This document shows positions 56,580-64,000 of a stretch of 64,000 nucleotides of DNA, one piece after another. The stretch spans positions 1-64,000 of the forward strand of contig CAZMDA010000001.1 in assembly GCA_964564865.1 (NCBI GenBank), read 5' to 3'. The notes under the pieces are model-generated. The model had not been told where the DNA came from and did no database searches. It saw nothing but the letters and a program-made list of their open reading frames with translations. A program made the translations under genes and the position numbers. Position 1 is the first letter of the stretch. The number at the start of each line of letters is the position of its first letter. The stretch is from RBG-16-66-20 sp964564865. GTDB lineage: Bacteria > Pseudomonadota > Gammaproteobacteria > Burkholderiales > SG8-39.

Positions 56580-57494
56580 ATGTCCGCCGGCTATCCACGC
56601 GACCTCGCCGGATACGGCGCGCAGCCGCCGCACGCGAAGTGGCCCGGCGGCGCGCGCATCGCGCTGCAGTTCGTCCTCAACTACGAGGAGGGCGGCGAGA
56701 ACTCGGTCCTGCACGGCGACCCGGCCAGCGAGGCGTTCCTGTCGGAGATCGTGGCCGCGCAGCCGATCGTGGGCCAGCGCCACATGTCCATGGAGTCCAT
56801 CTACGAGTATGGCTCCCGCGCCGGCGTCTGGCGCCTGCTGCGCCTGTTCCGCAAGTTTGACGTTCCGCTCACGGTGTTCGGCGTGGCGATGGCGATGGAG
56901 CGCAACCCGGCGGTGGTGGACGCCTTCCTCGAGGCCCGGCACGAGATCGCGAGCCATGGCTGGCGCTGGATCGACTACCAGCACGTGCCGCCCGAGGTGG
57001 AGCGCGAGCACATGCAGCGCGCGATCGAGATCCAGCGGCGCCTCACCGGCGAGCGGCCGCTGGGCTGGTACACCGGACGCACCAGCCCGAATACGCGGCG
57101 GCTGGTGCTCGAGGAGGGCGGCTTCCTCTATGACGCCGACGACTACTCCGACGACCTGCCGTTCTACGACGCCAGCCACGGCCGGCCGCATCTGGTGGTG
57201 CCCTACACGCTGGACGCCAACGACATGCGCTTCGCCTCGCCGCAGGGCTTCAATTCCGGCGAGCAGTTCTTCCGCTACCTGAAGGATGCCTTCGACACGC
57301 TGTACGAGGAGGGCCGAAGCGCGCCGAAGATGATGTCGATCGGGCTGCACTGCCGACTGGTCGGGCGCCCGGGCAGGATCGCGTCGCTGGACCGGTTCCT
57401 GAAGTACGCCACCGCCAAGCCGAGGGTGTGGTGCGCGCGCCGCATCGATATCGCGCGGCACTGGCTCAAGCACCACCCGTTCCGCGCGTCCTAG
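56580..57494 (+). CDS. puuE: Allantoinase PuuE (polysaccharide deacetylase family)
   Basis: PuuE hydrolyses allantoin to allantoate and, unlike AllB/PuuA types, has a NodB-like metal-dependent fold. The 304-residue protein begins YPRDLAGYGAQPPHAKWPGGARIALQFVLNYEEGGE, diagnostic for the group. It continues with EIASHGWRWIDY and GWYTGRTSPNTRRL. The ATG has almost no leader after a predicted -10. It is divergent from uraD and ends on a CTAG shared with the aminotransferase gene. Confidence 0.94.
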   Translation: MSAGYPRDLAGYGAQPPHAKWPGGARIALQFVLNYEEGGENSVLHGDPASEAFLSEIVAAQPIVGQRHMSMESIYEYGSRAGVWRLLRLFRKFDVPLTVFGVAMAMERNPAVVDAFLEARHEIASHGWRWIDYQHVPPEVEREHMQRAIEIQRRLTGERPLGWYTGRTSPNTRRLVLEEGGFLYDADDYSDDLPFYDASHGRPHLVVPYTLDANDMRFASPQGFNSGEQFFRYLKDAFDTLYEEGRSAPKMMSIGLHCRLVGRPGRIASLDRFLKYATAKPRVWCARRIDIARHWLKHHPFRAS

Positions 57495-58624
57495 CGCCGG
57501 CGTCCGGCGCGCAGCACCTGTCCCAGCGCGGCGAGCGTCCGCCGTACCGCAGCGGGGCGCGCATTGGCGCCCATCGCGCCGATGCGCCAGATCTTCCCGT
57601 GCAGCGGGCCGAACGAGGTGCCGATCTCGATGTTGTGGCGCTCGAGCATCCGGCGGCGCACCCGCTCTCCGTCCACGCCCTTCGGAATCCAGACTCCGGT
57701 GACGTTGGGCATCTTGTGCGCCAGGTCGCCGTAGGGCTCGAGGTCCAGCGCGCGCAGGCCCGCGAGCACCTGCCGCGAGGCCTCGGCATGGCGCGCATGG
57801 GCATGGCGCAGGCCTTCGGCAACCAGCAGCCGCCCGCACTCCCTGGCCGCATACAGCATGGTGGTTGACTCGGTGTGGTGGTTGAGCGCCTGCTCCGACC
57901 AGTAGTCCATGATCATGGCGAGGTCGAAGTAGTTGGACTGGATGCGCTTGCCGGTGCCGGGGCGGTAGCCCGCCTTCTGCAGACCTCGCTCGACGTGCCG
58001 GCGCCGGTAGATCGCCTTCGCCGCCCGCTCGCTGATGGTCATCGGCGCGATGCCCGAGGGCCCGCCCAGGCATTTCTGCAGGCCGGCGCTCACCACATCC
58101 AGGCCCCAGCGGTCCACCGGCAGCGGCATGCCGCCCAGCGTCGCGGTGGCATCCACGTAGCTGAAGGCGCCGTGGCGCGCGCAGATGCGGCCGATTTCCC
58201 CCAGCGGCTGCGCCATGGTGGTGGAGGTGTCGCCCTGGCACAGCGCCACCAGCTTGGGACGGTGCTTGCGGACCGCGCGCTCGATCGCCTCGGGCTCGAA
58301 CACCGTGCCCCAAGGCGTCTCGAGGGTGCGGACGTCGGCGCCGCAGCGGCTCGCGATCTCGGCCAGCAGGTGGCCGAAGCGGCCGAACACCGGCACCAGG
58401 ACGCGGTCGCCCGGCTCCACCAGCGAGACCAGCGCGGCCTCGATCCCCGCGCGCGCGGTGCCGTCCACCATCAGCGTCTGGCGGTTGCGGGTCCGGAACA
58501 CCCGGCGGTAGAGCGCCGAGGTCTCGGCCATGTAGCGGCGGAACTGGGGATCGAACTGGCCCAGCAACTGCGTCGACATCGCCCGCAGCACCTGCGGGTA
58601 GGCGTTGATGGGCCCGGGGCCCAT
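57491..58624 (-). CDS. PucG-like (S)-ureidoglycine:glyoxylate aminotransferase
   Basis: A class V aminotransferase of the AGXT/PucG group, 377 residues from the first Met. It matches the Bacillus PucG pattern closely: LRAMSTQLLGQFDPQF, VDGTARAGIEAAL, VPVFGRFGHLLAEIA, PLP Lys184 in GLQKCLGGPSG, and SNYFDLAMIMDYWSEQALNHH. In that family it moves the amino group from ureidoglycine to glyoxylate, giving glycine. The first Met falls inside the conserved RLLMGPGP segment. The true start is probably upstream, perhaps CTG at 58663, since no ATG, GTG or TTG is in frame there. Confidence 0.85.
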   Translation of the reverse strand: MGPGPINAYPQVLRAMSTQLLGQFDPQFRRYMAETSALYRRVFRTRNRQTLMVDGTARAGIEAALVSLVEPGDRVLVPVFGRFGHLLAEIASRCGADVRTLETPWGTVFEPEAIERAVRKHRPKLVALCQGDTSTTMAQPLGEIGRICARHGAFSYVDATATLGGMPLPVDRWGLDVVSAGLQKCLGGPSGIAPMTISERAAKAIYRRRHVERGLQKAGYRPGTGKRIQSNYFDLAMIMDYWSEQALNHHTESTTMLYAARECGRLLVAEGLRHAHARHAEASRQVLAGLRALDLEPYGDLAHKMPNVTGVWIPKGVDGERVRRRMLERHNIEIGTSFGPLHGKIWRIGAMGANARPAAVRRTLAALGQVLRAGRRR

Positions 58625-58683
58625 CAGGAGGCGGGGAGTCGGCTTAAGCGATGGAAACTGCAGGCTGGACCCGCAGGGCCGCG

Positions 58684-59943
58684 CTACTTCGCGGCGGCCC
58701 TCACCACGCCCAGCCGCCGGCCGCGGGCCGGCTGCTTGAGGCGCGGCGGGTTCACCAGGTCGCGCACGAAGTTGGGCAGGGCGAACACGCCCTCGTGGGT
58801 CTCGCCGTTGTAGAACTTCAGGTCCTGGAGCTTCCTCTGCTCGATGCGCCGGTCGATCTCGTCGGCGGTGAAGGCCTTGGGATCGAGCTTGTCGGAGCAC
58901 ACCGCCATGGTCCACTGCGCGCCGTAGAGCGGGATGTACATGGTGTACGGCCGCACGATGCGGAACACGCCGTTCAGGCGCTGCGCCAGCTCGGCGACGC
59001 GCTCCGGGCGCGCCACCGGGGCGCCGATGTGCAGCACCAGCGCCCCGCCGGGGGCGAGGACGTGGCGGCACTGCTGGAAGAACTCGGTCGAGTACAGCGC
59101 CTCGGCCGGCCCCATCGGGTCGTTCAGGTCGAGCACCACCAGGTCGAAGCGCTCCGCGGTCTCGCGGATGAACTTCATGCCGTCGCCGACCAGCACGCGC
59201 AGGCGCGGGTCGTCGAACGCGCCGCGGTGCACGGCGTGGAAGTGCTCCTTGGCGACCTTGATCACGTCCTCGTCGATCTCGCACATGGTCACCTGCTCGA
59301 CCGAGGGGTGCTTGAGCGCCTCTTCCGACGACCCGCCGTCGCCGCCGCCCACGATCAGCACCTTGCGCGGCGCGTTGTGCGCGGCCAGCGCCGGGTGGAT
59401 CAGGTTCTCGTGGTAGACGAACTCCTCGCGCTCGGAGGTCATGTTGTAGCCGTCGAGGCGGAAGATGCGCCCGTAGTGCGGCGTGTCGTAGACCTCGAGC
59501 TTCTGGTAGCGGGTCTGCCACTCGCCCAGCTTCCTGGTCGCCTTGATGTAGAAGCCGGTGGACTCGTTCAGCGGCTCCATGATCAGGTGCTCGCCGCGGT
59601 CGACCTCGTGGCGCGCGACCTCGCCCGGCTCGAAGTGGGCGATGATGGCCTCGAACAGCTGCCGCGCCTTGCCGGAATTGTCGGCGCTGTAGTTGCAGAC
59701 GTATACGTCCAGCGTCAGGCCCTTGTTCTCGGGCCAGGTGTGGATCGCCAGGTGCGATTCGGCGAGCACCACCGCGCCGGTGAAGCCGGAGCCATCGAAC
59801 TGGTGGAAACGGGAGTCCATCACGGTCAGGCCGGAGGCGCGCACCATGTCGAGGCACAGCGCCTCGAAGCGCTTGCCGTCGAGCAGCCGCTGCGGGTCGC
59901 AACGACACCCGCTCAGGTCACCGATGAGATGCAGACCGTTCAT
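58684..59943 (-). CDS. Bifunctional S-adenosylmethionine decarboxylase / spermidine synthase (SpeD-SpeE fusion)
   Basis: A 419-residue fusion. Residues 1-125 are a class 1b AdoMet decarboxylase proenzyme: processing site Glu62-Ser63 in LAESHLAIHTWPE, catalytic His68 and Cys83, the same numbering as the Thermotoga enzyme. Residues 126-419 are a spermidine/polyamine aminopropyltransferase: DTPHYGRIFRLDG, the dcAdoMet loop GGGDGGSSEEAL (199-210) and VVLDLNDPMGPAE. Self-cleavage should yield a pyruvoyl group. The fused product would then make spermidine from putrescine with channelled decarboxylated AdoMet. No ornithine decarboxylase is nearby. Confidence 0.93.
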   Translation of the reverse strand: MNGLHLIGDLSGCRCDPQRLLDGKRFEALCLDMVRASGLTVMDSRFHQFDGSGFTGAVVLAESHLAIHTWPENKGLTLDVYVCNYSADNSGKARQLFEAIIAHFEPGEVARHEVDRGEHLIMEPLNESTGFYIKATRKLGEWQTRYQKLEVYDTPHYGRIFRLDGYNMTSEREEFVYHENLIHPALAAHNAPRKVLIVGGGDGGSSEEALKHPSVEQVTMCEIDEDVIKVAKEHFHAVHRGAFDDPRLRVLVGDGMKFIRETAERFDLVVLDLNDPMGPAEALYSTEFFQQCRHVLAPGGALVLHIGAPVARPERVAELAQRLNGVFRIVRPYTMYIPLYGAQWTMAVCSDKLDPKAFTADEIDRRIEQRKLQDLKFYNGETHEGVFALPNFVRDLVNPPRLKQPARGRRLGVVRAAAK

Positions 59944-60072
59944 GTCCGTGCCCCCCGAGAAATGCGAAGGCGCAACCCTGCACCAAATACTCCGGGCTGC
60001 GCCTCAGCGTCACCGCCTCGCGGCGGAAAACAGTGCTTGTTGCCGTCGTTCAATTCGTTCAAAGCCCCCGTT

Positions 60073-60996
60073 TCACGCGAGTCCGACTCGCATCTCTTCG
60101 GTCACGGAATCGATCAACCGCCGAGCGATCGAGATTCTGCTCGGAAGTTTCGGTAAATGCAAGACTTTGAACCAGTTTGCGGCCTCGATTTCCCCCTCCT
60201 GCGGCCGGATCTCGCCGCCCGCCCAGTCGCAGACGAAGGCGATCATGAGCGAGTTCGGGAACGGCCAGGGCTGGCTGGCGAAGTAGCGGATGCCGGAGAC
60301 CCGGACGCCGACCTCCTCCTCGACCTCCCGCGCCACGCACTGCTCCAGGGTTTCGCCCGCCTCGACGAAGCCGGCCAGGGCGCTGTACATCCCGGGCGGG
60401 AAGTGCGGGCTGCGGGCGAGCAGCACCTCGTCGTCGCGGCGGATCAGCGCCATCACCGCGGGCGCGATCTTCGGGTACGCGGTGAGCCGGCACGCCGGGC
60501 AGATGCGCGAGCGCTCCTCGGTCCGCGCCTCGGTGGCGGTGCCGCAACGGCCGCAGAAGCGGTGGTTGCGGTCCCAGTCCACCAGCTGGACCGCGCGGCC
60601 GGCGAGCGCAAAATGCGCGTCCTCCAGCACCGAGAACAGCGCGCGCAGGCTCTCGAAGCCCATGCCGGGCGGGGGCGCGGGCGCCTCCGCGGGGGCCTCC
60701 GCGGCCCAGCAGTCCACGCCGGTCAGGCGCCCTAGATATAGCGTCCGCGCCGGCTCGAACCACAACCAGTTGTTGCGTTTCAGCAACGCGCTGCCCCTGG
60801 GCACTTTCGCCCAGGAGGCGCGCGACGGCACGCGCGGGTCGTCCGAGGGACGGGGATTGGGTGGCCCCAGTTCCACCAGCAGGCGGTCGCCACGGAACAC
60901 GAACCAGTGGGCCTCGCCGCCCTCGTCCGAGGGCGCGCCGGGGGCGGTGACGCCGGCTTCGAAGCCGGCCGGGCTGGTGAACGGCATTTCAGTCAT
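60073..60996 (-). CDS. nudC: NAD(+)/NADH diphosphatase
   Basis: NudC hydrolyses NADH to NMNH and AMP and can decap NAD-capped RNA. The 307-residue protein has the zinc ribbon (Cys148, 151, 166, 169), then a full Nudix box (Gly209 to Val231, GFVEAGETLEQC...REVEEEVG). The NudC-specific SQPWPFPNS (241-249) follows. The N-terminal 115 residues are poorly conserved, as usual. ATG at 60996 gives family length. It is divergent from tkt across 78 bases. Confidence 0.94.
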   Translation of the reverse strand: MTEMPFTSPAGFEAGVTAPGAPSDEGGEAHWFVFRGDRLLVELGPPNPRPSDDPRVPSRASWAKVPRGSALLKRNNWLWFEPARTLYLGRLTGVDCWAAEAPAEAPAPPPGMGFESLRALFSVLEDAHFALAGRAVQLVDWDRNHRFCGRCGTATEARTEERSRICPACRLTAYPKIAPAVMALIRRDDEVLLARSPHFPPGMYSALAGFVEAGETLEQCVAREVEEEVGVRVSGIRYFASQPWPFPNSLMIAFVCDWAGGEIRPQEGEIEAANWFKVLHLPKLPSRISIARRLIDSVTEEMRVGLA

Positions 60997-61023
60997 GGAC
61001 GGATTATAGGAAGGGTGCTTGGC

Positions 61024-61029
61024 TATAAT
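61024..61029 (+). promoter_or_regulatory. -10 element of tkt
   Basis: TATAAT is a perfect -10, 45 bases before the tkt ATG. The predicted start is near 61036. No clear -35 hexamer lies 16-18 bases upstream. Confidence 0.55.
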
Positions 61030-61074
61030 TCGCGCCTCCGTTCCCTTGTCGCTTTTTCCTCTCAGCCGAGCGCG

Positions 61075-63095
<2,021 letters not shown>

Positions 63096-63099
<4 letters not shown>

Positions 63100-64000
63100 C
63101 GATCAAGGTAGCCATCAACGGCTTCGGCCGCATCGGTCGCAACATCCTGCGCGCCCATTTCGAAAGCGCGCAGCAGCACGACCTCCGGTTCGTCGCCGTG
63201 AACGACCTGGGCGACGCGAAGACCAACGCCCACCTGCTGAAGTACGACACCGCGCATGGCCGCTTCAAGGGCACGGTGGAGGTGAGCGGCAACGTCATGA
63301 AGGTCAACGGCCAGGACATCCAGGTGGTGGCCGAGCGCGATCCGTCGAAGCTGCCCTGGAAGGCGCTCGGCGTGGACATCGTGCTGGAGTGCACCGGCCT
63401 GTTCACCAGCAAGGCGAAGGCGGGCGCGCACCTTGCCGCCGGCGCGCGCAAGGTGATCATCTCCGCCCCCGGCGACAAGGACGTGGACCGCACCGTGGTA
63501 TACGGCGTCAACCACGGCGAGCTGAAGGGCTCGGACACCGTGATCTCGAATGCCTCCTGCACCACCAATTGCCTGGCGCCGCTGGTGAAGGCGCTGGATG
63601 ACCGCATCGGCGTGGTCTCGGGCCTGATGACCACGGTGCACGCCTACACCAACGACCAGGTGCTCACCGACGTGTACCACTCGGACCTGCGGCGCGCGCG
63701 CTCGGCCTCGCAGAACATGATTCCGACCAAGACCGGCGCCGCCGCCGCGGTCGGCCTCGTGCTGCCGCACCTGAACGGCAAGCTGGACGGCTACGCCATC
63801 CGCGTGCCCACCATCAACGTCTCCGTGGTGGACCTGTCGTTCGTGGCAAAGAAGGCGACCACGGCGGAGGAGGTGAACGCGGCGCTGCGGCAGGCCGCCG
63901 AGGGCGACCTGAAGGGAATCCTGGAGTACGCCACCGAGCCGCTGGTGTCTTCCGACTTCAACCACAACCCGGCCAGCTCGATCATCGATTCGCTGCTCAC
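63096..64000 (+). CDS. gap: Glyceraldehyde-3-phosphate dehydrogenase, type I (3' truncated by window)
   Basis: GAPDH oxidises glyceraldehyde-3-phosphate with NAD and phosphate. About 301 residues are inside the window; some 30 more are expected. NAD loop NGFGRIGRN, catalytic Cys155 in SNASCTTNC, His in TVHAYTNDQ, and RARSASQNMIPTKTGAAAA are present. Asp in VNDLGD suggests NAD preference. It is coupled to tkt; in betaproteobacteria pgk and pyk usually follow, but that is outside the window. Confidence 0.97.

Overview
The window is high-GC, gene-dense chromosomal DNA that reads as a betaproteobacterium (Burkholderiales or a neighbouring order). Evidence: homodimeric AceE followed by AceF and by a dihydrolipoamide dehydrogenase carrying its own lipoyl domain; waaC-waaA converging on a tolC operon; glnA, a DUF4124 gene, ntrB and ntrC in a row; and tkt followed by gap. 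No rRNA, tRNA, CRISPR array, insertion sequence or prophage gene was seen. No gap between genes exceeds about 250 bases.

Layout. 1-2.4 kb: envelope sugar transfer (partial GT2 enzyme, waaC, waaA). 2.4-9.1 kb, minus strand: an RND efflux operon (adaptor, pump, PCMT-like methyltransferase, rhodanese, TolC-like channel). 9.2-12.8 kb: TPP riboswitch, thiC, an alpha/beta hydrolase and uppP. 13.2-18.1 kb: nitrogen control. glnA has two NtrC sites 31 bp apart and a well-matched sigma-54 promoter, and ntrB-ntrC lie just downstream, so the regulators sit beside a visible target. 18-25.8 kb: an orphan NAD-binding protein, malate synthase, exonuclease III, a DUF4124/glutaredoxin protein, prlC and folD. 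25.9-32.3 kb: pyruvate dehydrogenase complex (aceE, aceF, lpdA) and rpiA. 32.3-37.7 kb: a response regulator with a C-terminal receiver, yggX, argA, rsmE and small secreted proteins.

The main accessory block is 37.0-49.5 kb. On the minus strand it holds a sugar ABC importer (binding protein, two permeases, ATPase), a FadR-type GntR regulator, an SDR, an IlvD/Edd dehydratase, a PdxA-like dehydrogenase and a UxaA-type dehydratase. A second SDR and an FAH-family hydrolase are divergent on the plus strand. The set fits oxidative, non-phosphorylating breakdown of a sugar or sugar acid to pyruvate plus a small acid. A perfect inverted repeat between the two arms overlaps a -35 element and is the likely GntR operator. 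49.5-58.6 kb: a protein with two cyclic-nucleotide-binding domains, an NMT1/SsuABC-type importer, an omega-aminotransferase and a purine (urate to allantoin and onward) module: puuD, uraH, uraD, puuE and a PucG-like aminotransferase. 58.7-64 kb: a SpeD-SpeE fusion, nudC, tkt and a truncated gap.

Translational coupling is widespread (ATGA, GTGA, TTGA and TGATG overlaps). Five of nine convergent gene pairs end on one shared CTAG. I found no clearly unprecedented system. The best candidates for novelty are the sugar-acid block with its operator, the bifunctional polyamine enzyme, the GTGAAATTT repeat array before malate synthase, and the inverted-architecture response regulator.
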